DNA of 43,871 nucleotides from Mnemiopsis leidyi. Taxonomy: Eukaryota > Ctenophora > Tentaculata > Lobata > Bolinopsidae. The notes under the pieces were generated by a model. The model had not been told where the DNA came from. It ran no database searches and saw only the letters and a list, made by a program, of their open reading frames with translations. The position numbers were made by a program, and so were the translations under genes. Location: NCBI GenBank assembly GCA_000226015.1, contig JH154348.1:127992-171862 (forward strand). Reading direction: 5' to 3'. Of this stretch, positions 21,513 through 33,047 are shown piece by piece (position 1 is the stretch's first letter; every line of letters starts with the position of its first letter).

Positions 21513-24500
21513 CTACAAAGTGTTAACTAGTGCGATGAATCCGCGAATGTTTTCCTCTCCAGTTGGAATAATCTGAAATCAAAATGCTTAAATGAGGTTG
21601 ATACTTTTAATGAATGCAATACAATGATAGATTCAATATGACAGACTGTTGTAGTAATGGCAGTGTTAAATTCAAGTTCACAGGACAAGTCTTACGTAGT
21701 CATATACGATACCAACCTGGGAGGTGGGCAGTCTGAAACCATATCTGCCAGTGTCCCTTAGCTCAATAGTGTAAGCGTTAGTCACACCTTCTAGGTAGAT
21801 CCAGTCAGCGGAAGATCCGCTTGTCGGGTAAAGTTCCACACTCCTGATGTTCTTGTACGCCATGCCATGAGTTTCTGTTGGATAAAGTTGGATGAGCTGA
21901 TTTGAGTCGAACTCATGGACGATAGTTAAATTCAACTTCATTGTTTCATGTTTTGATTTATGTGTTAGAAGTCTGGTATATCACCAGTGTAATATTACCA
22001 TTGTATAATACGTTCATAACCGGTGTGCTATAACGCAGTGTTTGTCACCAGTGTAATATCACTCTGACGTGCAATCATGGTTCGGTAAATCAGATATTTG
22101 CGAAAGCAAAAGATCAGTATCACGGACAGTTGAAAAGCTTAAATCTGTGTTCTTATCGCCTGACAGATCCCCTGACGAGTGAACCCAGCACAGAAATTTA
22201 ATCTTCGACTTAAAACAAAGGATGAATTGCCGATCCCAGACAATTTTTAATTTTCTTTTCCCACTTCAGAATATATTAGGAACGGTATTCGTGGGGAGGT
22301 GTCTCAAATTTTAAACCCCATTTCTCTAAATGTAAGGTTCCTACCTTTGTTTTTGGAGATCAATCTGTATCCATAGGACAATTTGAGAGTATTTCACTAC
22401 CGAGAACTAAGCTAGGGCCCATAAATTTTGAGGAATGATGTGTTTAAGTATCGAAAATTTGAGACACTTCCCCAAGAATACCGTTCCTAATTAGCTTTTC
22501 TGCCAGTGTTGAACTAGAACTATAAGTATAGAGAAGAATATAAAAACTCACGGTAAATGGCGTTGACAGCGGCGGCTCCAGCAGCATCATGGACTGCAGA
22601 GTCTTTAGGTGGGTTGATATCAAATCCAATCGGTTTGAGGAACAGTTGAGAGTAGGAATGGAAACTCAAATATAGAGCCAGGTTACTGAGAATTTTTACA
22701 GTTTAACTCTGACTGTTACTTAATTAACAGCTTAACTACTTCCTCCGTCGTCATTCAGACAATCGTTTTCATGACTATTAGACACTAGTATGGAGGTGTT
22801 TCAAATTTGCCTTCAACTTACATTTTCTAGTTTTACGTTGTCTGATTTCAAACTACTTGAAGTTGAAATTAAACCTCTTATGTTTCAGGAGAAAGTCTCG
22901 CATCGCCTGAGTGTTTTTCTCGGAGAAGGCTTGTTTCCCTGGATAGACGTCGCTACAAGGATTACTGCTTACTCCTTTTTTGCCAAAGTCAGCATCGAAG
23001 TTCCTGAATGGCGTAAGTTTATCACATTTAAAACATTGGAAGGAGCATAATAAAAATATGTAAATATAAACAAGAATAATTTACTTTAAAATCCAGGAGC
23101 AAACTTAATCAAACATATAAATGTCCCTTAATATATATGACATTTCATATATCGTCACATATCTCGAATCAAGAAATTCGAGTATGTACTATAATATTCT
23201 TTCATAAATATATTTTGCACAATGTTAAAGGTTGAACTTTTTTTTCTAGCTGCGTTGCAACGACCTGACTAACGCTAAGATCAGCTTGATCAATCCATGC
23301 GCTGCTATTGCTATATTTTATCATTCAATAGAATTTGGCATACACAGCATCGCAATTTGACTTACGACTTAGGGATTTTTGCGCCCTAGCGTTTTGTGAT
23401 GAAAATGCGGAAGTAATGTAAGGCGCTATAGCTGCAGCAACTCACTTATCTCACTCGAGCAGCAAAGCTACTCGAGTGAGATAAGATGTTTGGATGTAGA
23501 TCCCACTCTGTATACTTGGGTCTTGGTACCGCTCGGCGGTATAGAGAGTGGACGAGAAACCACTTCTAATTAGGGCTGTTCTCGGAGCAGTTTCCTTGTT
23601 GTTTTGAATTGCCCCCGAGCGGGAGACAACCGAAAGCACAAGCATGGCAAGAAAATCGGAACCATTATCAATTTTAAACAGCATTCTGTTGCAGGATGCA
23701 ATTGTAACCATTAAAAAAGAAAAACAGTAACTCATCTATTTTCAAGGTTATACTTGCAGTTAATAGGCATTTTCATCATAAGTCAAATTGATGTTTCCGA
23801 GATTCAATATCACATTATCAAGTGATGATTAAGTATACAAACTCAAAATCCCTACTTACTCTAGCATGTACGTTACCTGTTAGGGTCGATTCCGTAGCAC
23901 TGTCCGTAGTAGCAGCTCCCGTCAGGCCTGGTGTATCCGTACTTGCAACCTGATGGCCGCCTCGTCTTCCTCCACATCCTGCATATCTCATATCAGTCAT
24001 TTGCCTATTGATGTACTGGCTACAGTTATATGTTTTCTTAAAATTCAAAATCATGTTGAGAGGAGTCACCGTTGATAAACCATGAAGTCGCTGTGCAAAT
24101 TACCTATTGTGGGTCCTTGAGTACTCGTAACCATCAGGGTTGCTCATGGGTAGGATGACAAACTGGTACTTGTCCAACATGGCATTGACCTAAAAGTTAA
24201 ATTGCTTATGCTCATAATTTCCTTGAAGTTTGCTCATGTTCTTAAGTCTTAACCAGATCTTGAGTGGTACATAAACAGCTCTTATATATATAGTTATACT
24301 CTTATATATAGAAGTCACTTATACGGCTTAAAGTGTTATTACACAATCACCGCAATTTGCATTTGACCTCACTGCCAAAATATACATTAAAAAAAGTTTA
24401 GACTTCTAAGTCAAATCTTTGATTTGTGTAAAAATATAAGTACCTGAGACTTGAGTCCAGTTTCGATCTCAGAAAGGAGGGCGTTGGCGATGTAGAGGAC

Positions 24501-25500
24501 AGTATGAGAAGAGATCCACTCCCTCGCGTGAATACCTCCATCTACCCAGATCATCGGCTTGTTGTCGGCATTAGCAAGGTCGTTACTGATCCTTATCACC
24601 TGTTGTTCATGGGGCCTTACTTAGTTAAGTCATCGATATAAATGAGGTTTCTGCTTAATTCTTTTTGGAGATTATTATATATTTCTTTGATCGTCTATAA
24701 ATAATCATATATCTTTACTACAACGAATATAACAGTTGTCCTAAAGTCAATCCACCCACCTTCATTTCCCTGCCCTCGTAAGTCTGACCGATGCTGAATG
24801 TCTCAGCCTGGTCTGGGTGCCTGGCGACCAGAGCATCAATGTGAGAGTGCTGGTACTTCACTGCGTAATAGTTGTTGAAATCAAACACACCAGGAACCGC
24901 TCTCAGCAGTTCTTGTTTTTCCTCTTCTATATCTGCTCCAACATCCTCACTCAGTATCTGTACAAGTACTTTCTTAGTACCATTTTACTTACAAGCGATT
25001 CTAAGCAAGGATAGTGCACGCTATGTGCTAATACTCGGATTTATGACCGGTAAAAAGTGGTAAATAAGCGAACTTGTACCTGGTAGGATGCCCCAGCACT
25101 AGTTAGACTGTCCAGAAGACCCGGATACTCCAGTCCACTGACAAGAATGTCGATCTCGTCTCCCAAACCTTCGTCCATGATGCTGACAACTTCATTCTCC
25201 ACCATTAGCGCAACCAAGTCCTTCAGCTTATTCGATTCTAAAGCTATCCGGAGTGTCTAGGTGGAATAACGAGATGCTAATGGGCTCAAACTAAATGGTA
25301 AGACAATTGCCTGAAGGATCATGGTACTATCAACTTTATCAAAGCTGGATAATCTCTCTAGCAATCGGGATGTCATTTACTAGTGACATAATGGATACCT
25401 GGGTGAAATTACTTACCTTGTAGCCAGAGTAGTCGACGGGCATGTCATCAGGAAGCCTGAAAGCTCCTGTGCCTACAAGAAGAAGCAGGAAGATGATCAT
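21513..25500 (-). CDS. Procarboxypeptidase, M14A family, CPA-like (10 exons, 427 aa)
   Basis: Secreted zinc exopeptidase removing C-terminal residues. Minus-strand exons: 25500-25417, 25256-25080, 24957-24760, 24599-24444, 24189-24104, 23978-23877, 23003-22875, 22685-22552, 21874-21717, 21572-21513. All junctions are GT-AG in matching phase and the 1284 nt equal 428 codons, the normal preproenzyme size. Order: signal peptide (MIIFLLLLVGTGA), propeptide (about 17-106), likely activation after Arg106, then the catalytic domain. Zinc ligands are HARE (His177, Glu180) and His320 in SFHSYSQ. Substrate residues are Arg237 (WRKTR) and the NR pair of DPNRN. Tyr371 and the catalytic glutamate Glu393 in TIELRDTG are present. 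At the position that sets side-chain preference (Ile255 in bovine CPA, Asp255 in CPB) it has Ala378, which argues against a B-type enzyme. A TATA box lies 64 bp upstream of the ATG. Exon 7 is easily missed because an unrelated frame runs across it on the other strand. Confidence 0.96.
22275..22491. mobile_element. MITE-like element with 38-bp imperfect terminal inverted repeats
   Basis: The 38 bases at 22275-22312 match the reverse complement of 22454-22491 with only two mismatches, bounding a 217-bp segment in intron 8 of the carboxypeptidase gene. The interior is AT-rich without coding capacity. Arms open with ATTAGGAACGGTATTC. The flanks are A/T-rich with a possible TA target duplication, but the border is ambiguous by one base. 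A Tc1/mariner-type non-autonomous element is a guess. Confidence 0.7.
23445..23485. repeat. Perfect 15-bp inverted repeat with 11-base loop
   Basis: CTTATCTCACTCGAG at 23445-23459 is the exact reverse complement of 23471-23485, around an 11-base loop. It lies in intron 6 of the carboxypeptidase gene. Either strand would fold into a stable hairpin in RNA. No transposon ends or coding sequence accompany it. Confidence 0.85.
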
Positions 25501-25563
25501 CACTACTGATGGCCAAAACTGTTTACAATAAGTACTCGGTGTGTAAGGTTGCTTTCATTCACT

Positions 25564-25571
25564 CTTTTATA
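25564..25571 (-). promoter_or_regulatory. TATA box of the carboxypeptidase gene
   Basis: TATAAAAG on the minus strand ends 64 bases before the start codon at 25500, giving a leader of about 35-40 bases. Motif and spacing fit a strongly expressed secretory-enzyme promoter. Confidence 0.65.
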
Positions 25572-28500
25572 CCTGTATTCGCCCCTTATGCCAGCTGAAT
25601 CTCAGCTCAGTCTTCACGAAGTTAGGACGTGCTAACTCGATCCTCCCTTTACTTTTCTATTGTCTTGATTTTACTAGTTAGTATGAGTCCTCTGAAGTAA
25701 TGTCATTGCGCTTAAAGAAGTTAGACTTTCATGATCGTTCCTGTCAAAGCTTTGAGGAGTGATTGTTCGTGAACGCGAGGTCTAACATCTGTCGGTCAAT
25801 TTGTACTCTATATAATTGCAACCTCTACAAATAAGGTTCAAGAAGCAGGAAAATAACAAGACTAAGAATGTTCTGCAACACGTTGGAGACAGTAAATCCA
25901 AACTAAACAGACACTGCCCGGATTATGCTTTGTTGCACACTAGAAACAGAAAATATTGTTTAGACTGAAAAGGAAATTGTATCAAATTAAAACTAAACCC
26001 ATGAGCTCGGTTTCCTTATAATCTGTTTTCAAACTCAATGGTAGATTAAAATAGCCCGCAACTAGAACGTCATATTACACGATTTGTCATGAAGTCAAAT
26101 TATATGCTCCTGACTGAGTGTAAACTTGGCCATCAGAAGAATGCTAATTGAACCCAGTATACTAATCAGATAAACTGTACTGATAGATGTTGAAGTCAAT
26201 GCAAGTGAATTATTTTCTCTGAGACAAAGAGTTGAATGAAAAGTAATGTATAACAGTGTACAACTGATCGTAGAATTACTGTTCATTGTATTGAGACATC
26301 GAGTTATCTAAAAGTTTCGCTGTTGACACAAAGAAAACTCGAACGTTTTGTAAAAAAAAGGTTTTCAGTGACTCCATAGACTATAATCCATTCAACAAGC
26401 TTCAAACTGGATTGATATTCAATCTGTGTCAAGTGACGTTATAGATATAGTAAAGGTAGAATATACAGAATATATTTTCTCATATGTCACCTGTCAAGCC
26501 GAGACAAACTTCAATCAGTATACAGACTCATAGAAGAAGCTCTTATTGATTTCAGCATAACTTTCAGCATGTCACATTTAGTTTATTTTACAAATCCCAG
26601 CAACATTTTTAGCAGTTGTTTAATCTTTTCAAATATGGATCTAGACGAATAGACTTATACCGAACATGGGCTTGATGGATTTATGTTTCTTTCCTGTTCT
26701 CGGCTGCATTATCACTTGGCCGGCTGCATTTTCGCTTGAGCGGTCATCAAGGATTTTTCGTATGGATGCATTTTGATAATTCATGACCTCATGAGATGGA
26801 AAAGTTGGAAGGTCTTATATTTCAGGGAAGGAGGAATTTTGTGCACCATGAGGGCGACGAAATTTAGCTTTAGTATTAATATTTATCTTTCTGGACTGAA
26901 TTCGTTATTCCGTTGTTATTCGTTGCATGCATTGATATTTTCCATGGAAGGAGATCTTGACTCTGGACCGATCTTGACTTGCACCATCTCTCGAAACTTT
27001 TCGCAGGTTCGCACATACGTTGATAGTCTCTGTTCGATCTGAAACGACAGGAATCAATGATTTAATTTCGCTCTTTCAACTTTGTGGTTAAAGTCATCTT
27101 GTCGAAAGTTTAACAGCTTCTAAAGCCTAATGAGCCTATGTAATGTTTGACAAATTTTTCAATATTTTCCACTGTCGTATGGCTTATATGCTAACCGGTT
27201 ACTATCCAAGCAGGGATTTCCCCTTTTGTAAATTTAGTAACGGATTAGATGAAAAATCTAAGAATCGTATGAACGAAATTTAGCTCGAGTTCTTACCAAA
27301 TAAAGTCGAGAATCGAAGCGAGTTTTCTTGTCGTTATTCATCGTGAAAATCCTTTAAGATTGGGTTGTTTTTCGAAAACCACGCCCATGCACTGCGAGTA
27401 AAAAGGGTAAAATTGAATTTGAGAAAAATGAACTGAACAGCCAAATTGTAATAGATAAATCTTTAAGTTTAAGCTTACGAAACACTAACTTCCAAAAAAA
27501 TGCTAAGAACTGGTTTAAAAATAAGGATATCGATTATGGAATGCCAAAGCAAGTCCAAACGAGCATTATACAATATAACGAGGATCCAAGCTTATTAATG
27601 AACTGTATCGCCCGTATGCCGCTCTAACTCAATCAATCAATCACTAATCATCTTCAGACTGTGAGGGAAAAGTTAGCAGTGACAGTTTGGCAAGACAAAT
27701 AGGACGCACTAATGACTCGTACCTGACTTTGTTCTGACGACTTTGATCGTGTTGACTACCTATAGTTTCTTAATGTTCCTTTCAAATGAGTAATGGTTGG
27801 TTAAGTGGGCGCCTTGGATCCTACTTTCGTATTTTTCGTAAGTTGCAGCTTTTTCAGAAATGTCTCGCACTATACATGGCTACTTCTATCGCGTCTTAGA
27901 TAGCCAAAATGACTAATGGTCTCATCAAGGCTTTCTTAATTGCATCCACGTTGTATGAACCAGGATGCTAGATCATTGTTGGATAATTGTTCTTCTTAGA
28001 CAACACCTGAAGTGAGGAGAACCGAGGCTGCAATGTATAGTGCCATGATACAGTAAAATATCTCCCGCCGCCTCCTCCTTTTTGGCTGCACCGACCCCAT
28101 AAAAACAGCAACCTTAAGCAATCATGCGGAGAACACCGGCACAAAACCTGCATACGGTTTCCCTGTCATACGGCAGGACCTCTAAGCACGATGTAAGTTT
28201 AGAATATAAACTTTGAGATACAAAATTGTCATGAGATCCATTATTTACGCAGACATATGAATGGACAGTGGTAGAGACAAGCATACTGTACTGCTAGGTT
28301 AGTGAAATTGTCTTGTTGGACTACGCCATTGTTCGTCAAATATACAGAAAGCACTTTAGTTTTGAAACTGTTACAAACGACGAAATTGTTCCTTTTCCAA
28401 CGTACTATATAACATAATTACCATCAGTCATCGGCACACTTCTTTCTGTATTGGTAGCGACACCTCCTTAACAACGGTACTTTTAGGTAACGGCAGCTGT

Positions 28501-29451
28501 GTTAAACAATCATTCAGTCATAACAATTATGATAAAGTATGCACGTAATTATTCGGTAACTACGAGAGTACTTACTACTTGGCATGGTGCAATATGGTGG
28601 TGTACTTATTATGTTGTTAGCTGAAGTCATATGATATGATAATTACATAACCTTTCGGTTAGGCAAGTGGTCAGGCATATTAAGAACACGATTGCTAATA
28701 CGTTGACTTGAACAATGAACAGTTCAATGCATATTAACAAAAACAATGAGACGGAGGCCTGAAATTGAAACGAGAACAAAATTAGCTATTGGCTTGCGTG
28801 ATATTCGCCTATAAGTTCATAATCTTTTAATTGAGTGCAATTATTGAACAATGCTCTGTTGAATAGTCTCCCGGGCTACTAGCGCCAATTTAGACAATTT
28901 TTCTTTCAATAATTATTAATTATACGATGTAATGTGTGCCAAATTACTGAACACTTAAGAGTGTCAAATAAGTATACATCTATACTGTCTACTGTCTAGG
29001 GTGCGAATTAGCAAGTTATATTGACCTGCTTACCTTGTAGTTGTAGGGGACATACTGCTCAGGACAGATTTTCCCTCAGTTAAATCAAACTACCCCCTTT
29101 TAGCGTCTCGGCCACGCTATGAATTTGCGTAAATCGTGTTATAGTGATTTACCAAGTATTTGGTGGATTTAACGAAATGTTCTGTAACTCTTGGACTATA
29201 AACCTGGACCCTGGTTCATCTTACTGAAACCAGGGGTTTTAATCGTTGCCAAAATGAAACATTTCATTACGGTTAATAAATAAACTAGATAATTATAAGG
29301 ACAAATAAAGAGTTCCAACTGAACAAAGCAATCAAATTCAAAACGACCAAACACCGGATCGGTAATATCTCCTATCCCTAGATTAAAGTTTTGTATCGTT
29401 TATGTAAGATTTAGTGACAGGCTACAAGGAATTTCGGATCGGTAAAAAATG
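25572..29451. other. Intergenic, 3.9 kb, little recognised
   Basis: Lies between the carboxypeptidase promoter and the GPCR 3' end. It contains one 20-bp direct duplication at 26701-26740 (CGGCTGCATT units) and otherwise AT-rich sequence with only short chance frames. No tRNA, other RNA gene or transposon end could be supported. Confidence 0.55.
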
Positions 29452-29457
29452 TTTATT
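29452..29457 (-). terminator. Candidate polyadenylation signal of the GPCR gene
   Basis: AATAAA on the minus strand about 173 bases past the stop codon at 29630. Assigned by motif and distance only. Confidence 0.4.
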
Positions 29458-29514
29458 CTTTCTTTAAGCTGCAATTAAGTTTCTTCTCTATGAACTCTGT
29501 TGGAACTGTTTTCC

Positions 29515-29580
29515 CGGAAGCGAGTGTTCGAACTGTTCCCTCGGATGCGAGTCTTGGAATCATGATTGCTCGGAAGCGAG
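29515..29580. repeat. Three spaced copies of CGGAAGCGAG
   Basis: CGGAAGCGAG at 29515-29524 and 29571-29580, and CGGATGCGAG at 29542-29551, spaced 27 and 29 bases. They look like a three-copy degenerate tandem repeat in the presumed 3' UTR of the GPCR gene. Confidence 0.6.
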
Positions 29581-29629
29581 CCCAGCGAAATGTTTTGTGA
29601 TGAAGATCTATAAACTAAAAAAACATATT

Positions 29630-32521
29630 TTACATCCTAGAGTTGTTCTCCTCAAGTTTGTTGTGTCTGTTTGATGAAAGAGATAAGGGGCTAGCTGTTC
29701 TTGATCTGTCGTAAGCCTGTCTTGGTAGACTAAGCATGTCAGTTGCTTTGGACGCCAGGGTCGCTAGAGGCATGCTCTGATACCGCCCGTTAGAATTTTC
29801 CAGATGAACTTGAACGCTCCCGCAGATAAGAGAGATCTCCTGAATATACTGTCGAGATCTAAAAATATAGATGAGAGGATTTACAGCACTGTTTAGGTAG
29901 ATGAGCATCTCCGAAATGGACCTGTAGTAGAACCAGAATTGAGTAGGTGCTGTGTTGTCCACTTTGAAGAAGACCAGCGCATATCTGGGGACATAACAGA
30001 TTGTGAAGCCGAGAACCACCATGAGAGCTGTCCGTGAAGCTTTAACCAGAGAGCTGGTGTTCCCTAGTTTCTGGGCTCGACCTCGCTGAGCAAGAGTGTG
30101 CAGCTTGACAATGTTTGCTACTGATGTGAAGGCAAGAATCGCGTTGGATATGACGAAGGTTGGAACAAAGAGAAAATCTACGTATTTCATGAGGACAGGA
30201 TGGTTTACTATGTCCCACATGCAGTAAATAAAGACAGGGCTGTAGGTGTAACTCGTCCAGTAGAAGTAGGGTATCACTGCTATCAGTAAACAGATCAGCC
30301 AGGAAACAGCCTGAAAGTTTGACTATGTTAGGGAGGCGGCGAAATCATTAAAATGTATAATTCAACAAATCCATGAATTTTAAATACTGAATATTTGTTT
30401 GTATGTTTTGAATACACTCAAAATCGACAAAATGTCCAGCAAGTATGTACATGCAGATTCAATTTCATAACCACAAAGTTCAAATAGAAATGTCGATTAT
30501 CATACAAAAATATAACCGCAGTTCTAAATTCCCTCAACATTAAACTTACAGTGGCAATAACAGATCTTCTGTATGTTATAAGAATTTTGTAGCGAAGAGG
30601 AAACCGGAGTGCTCCATACCTATCCAATGCTATGAAACAGACCGCAAAAAGGATACCTGTTGAAAAGCAGAGTTGTGAGTTTGAAATTGTAACTGTAAGG
30701 GATTTGATATCAATTTTATTTTGATGTGTAATATGATTACCATTTATAACATCGGAAAGCTTTAAGTTTTATTTTTTGTTACTAATTACGAAGTAATCTT
30801 CTTATCCCATTAGAAGCATTGTTACACAATTTCCTGTTTATATATTCTTTTCTGCAGTTGGCTTTTTTAGTAACATCCTGTATAACCAACTAAACGTTTT
30901 CAATTTTGAAACGTTTGCCCAACTAAGAACTAAAACTCTAAAAACTGCCCCTTATGTATACTATCTGAATCTCCATTTCAAATACCTTTTTTAGTTTTAT
31001 TGCAAATACTTATTTACTCGCATTAAAAATTACCTTACTTGATTATGCAATTATCCCATTACTTATTTTCGTGGACCTAATGCCGTGGCCATCTGCTTCA
31101 GCTGAAAGCCACGCCTTAAGGGAATCACAACTTCACACAGTCTCAAAACAGTTATCATATCACGATCTGGCAAACCGCAGCTGCAAAATGTTTCGTCATT
31201 TAAAGAGGAACCATGCTCATGACTTGGTCTCGTTCTTAGCCCCTATAGTATATTAGTCAAGCTAGTTAATGGTTCTTACAATTACTGGAATGGCTTTCAA
31301 TTGCGGCGGAGGTCTTGGGATATATTAATTGGTTGTTCCCATGCTGTACAACAAGGTACAAGGAGAAATATTTTACACTTTACAATGTATTTTCAAGGAA
31401 CAGCTGTTATACATCAACATGCTATAAGTCTTATGCGTACGCTGCCTGACCATAGCCCATTTATATGATCCTATCGGGTTACGCACCGGTTAAATTCGCA
31501 TCGAGCAACTATATGATGCATCGCTGGACTTAACGAAGTTATCGTTAAAGTGCAAAAACTTGGCCAGTAATTCAATAAAGCCAACAAAAGCAATGGATCA
31601 GAGAAGCGTAAAAGGAGCCGAAGGTGGATATGCATAACGATGAAAATAAGACAGGGTAAGAAAGACAGCTGGAGATCGATCGACTGGAGATCCCGATTTC
31701 CTTGCCATAATTTATAATGTGACTGTTCAATACTTCCCAGCGCGATAGCTGATCTAATTTATAACTTAATTTGTCACTTTATTGAGCAAATGTTTGACAT
31801 CAGAACAGGACAGACTCTGAATCCAAGTCATCATCGTCATGTTGCTTACAGATCCAAGAAATGCTTATAGTTAATTAATCTATTTATAACTTATCAGCTT
31901 GCATCGATTTTACATATCACCTGTCTGACGCAGAAGTAGATGACTCCAGTAATATTACAGAGGACCCTGCCCAAGGAGTTGGAATCGTTACTGAGCACGT
32001 AGGCACGTTGGTTAAGGAGAGAGGATATAACCACTGGCAGCTGGAATATACACAGTCCCAAGTCCGTCACTACCTGTAATTCGTACTTTTTATTAAAATT
32101 CAGTCTGAATTTTTTTCGATAATTTAGGGATCTTATTATTCTAACTTTTTGTTGGCTTTGTGATTATAAATCTCAATACTCATTTAGCCTGTAATAAATG
32201 CAAACATTTTGGTAAGTTTTAAATCATGAAATAGAATAAATGTCCGAAAGCATCCATCAAACAAAAGCACTTCACACAATTATCGATTCAAATCGAACAA
32301 TAAAATTTAAAATAATTACAAAACGTGCATTTCAGGGCTGGCAGCGGACTCACCAGACTAAGGATGAAGAGGTTGCTAGGTAACTGCTTTCTCAGAAGTC
32401 TCACTACCGAAATGCACATAAGCACGTTACCAACCAACGCCGTGACCATCACCAAAATGTTCTCCACCGCTAGAAACACCTCAAGTCTACTGTTTATCAG
32501 AGACTGTATCAGCAGCATCAT
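29630..32521 (-). CDS. Class A (rhodopsin-like) G protein-coupled receptor (4 exons, about 371 aa)
   Basis: Seven-helix plasma-membrane receptor; ligand unknown. Minus-strand exons: 32521-32354, 32073 to about 31921 or 31914, 30656-30550, 30310-29630. Visible signatures are a very short N-terminus, TM1 with GNVL (N1.50), TM2 with VVTDLG (D2.50), a TM3 cysteine (VLCNITG) paired with Cys in extracellular loop 2 (IYCMW), DRY after TM3, W in TM4 (AVSWLICLL), TM6 FTICYVP with Tyr in place of the usual Trp of CWxP, and TM7 NPLIYIF matching NPxxY. There is no retinal-binding Lys in TM7, so it is not an opsin. A Ser-rich tail of about 65 residues follows. The exon 2/3 junction is the weak point: the obvious donor after CAG at 31921 is phase 0 but the acceptor before 30656 needs phase 1. 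A donor seven bases later (GTGATAT|GTA) restores the frame at the cost of a slightly long TM3. Confidence 0.9.
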
Positions 32522-32800
32522 CGCTAATATGGTTATGTGATGATATATTATGTTGAATCTAAGTACTAAAAGTATGATTATTATATCACATTTATCAATC
32601 CCTAGATTGAATTAACAGCAATTAACTCTGCAAACAAAGTTCACAAAATCGTTAAAATTTATAGTATCATCCATTATTCCCATCAGTATTTATACGTGCC
32701 TTTGGAAATGTGTTGTTCATACTAGATGTTTGTCAGGGTTGTAATTCTTATTAGTTACCGCGTGATGCTGTTATACCGGTTGAGTAAAACGTTTTATTTG

Positions 32801-33047
32801 CACTTTTTTTCGTATTACATCACCTTTTTTCATATTACATCACCTATTTCGTATTACATCACACTTCTTGCCGTATTACATCACCCTTTTTCGTGTTACT
32901 TCACACTTTTAGCCGTATTACCTCACACTTTTGCTATTATTTTTACAGTTTTGGCCGTATTACCTCACACTTTATGGTATTATTTTCACAGTTGTGCCGT
33001 ATTACTTTACACTTTTTGCTCATGCTATTACTTAATACTTTTTGCAA
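32801..33047. repeat. Degenerate minisatellite, about 20-23-bp unit
   Basis: Roughly eleven imperfect copies of a unit like CGTATTACATCACACTTTTT, diverged by substitutions and small indels. Located 280 bases upstream of the GPCR start codon. Frames running through it are repeat artefacts. Confidence 0.8.

Noticed and set aside
22790..23050. Plus-strand 86-codon open frame
   Set aside because: It is the antisense shadow of carboxypeptidase exon 7, which is needed to keep the frame and carries the family motif SSNPCSDVY.
23451..23735. Minus-strand 94-codon open frame in the carboxypeptidase intron
   Set aside because: I first tested it as the missing exon after DPNR, but none of its frames gives the expected sequence; the true exon is at 22875-23003.
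29513..29590. tRNA gene, because of a GTTCGAAC B-box-like sequence
   Set aside because: No matching A box, acceptor stem or anticodon arm can be drawn around it; it belongs to the three-copy CGGAAGCGAG repeat.
29630..30310. Opsin
   Set aside because: The seven-helix receptor lacks the TM7 lysine needed for retinal attachment.
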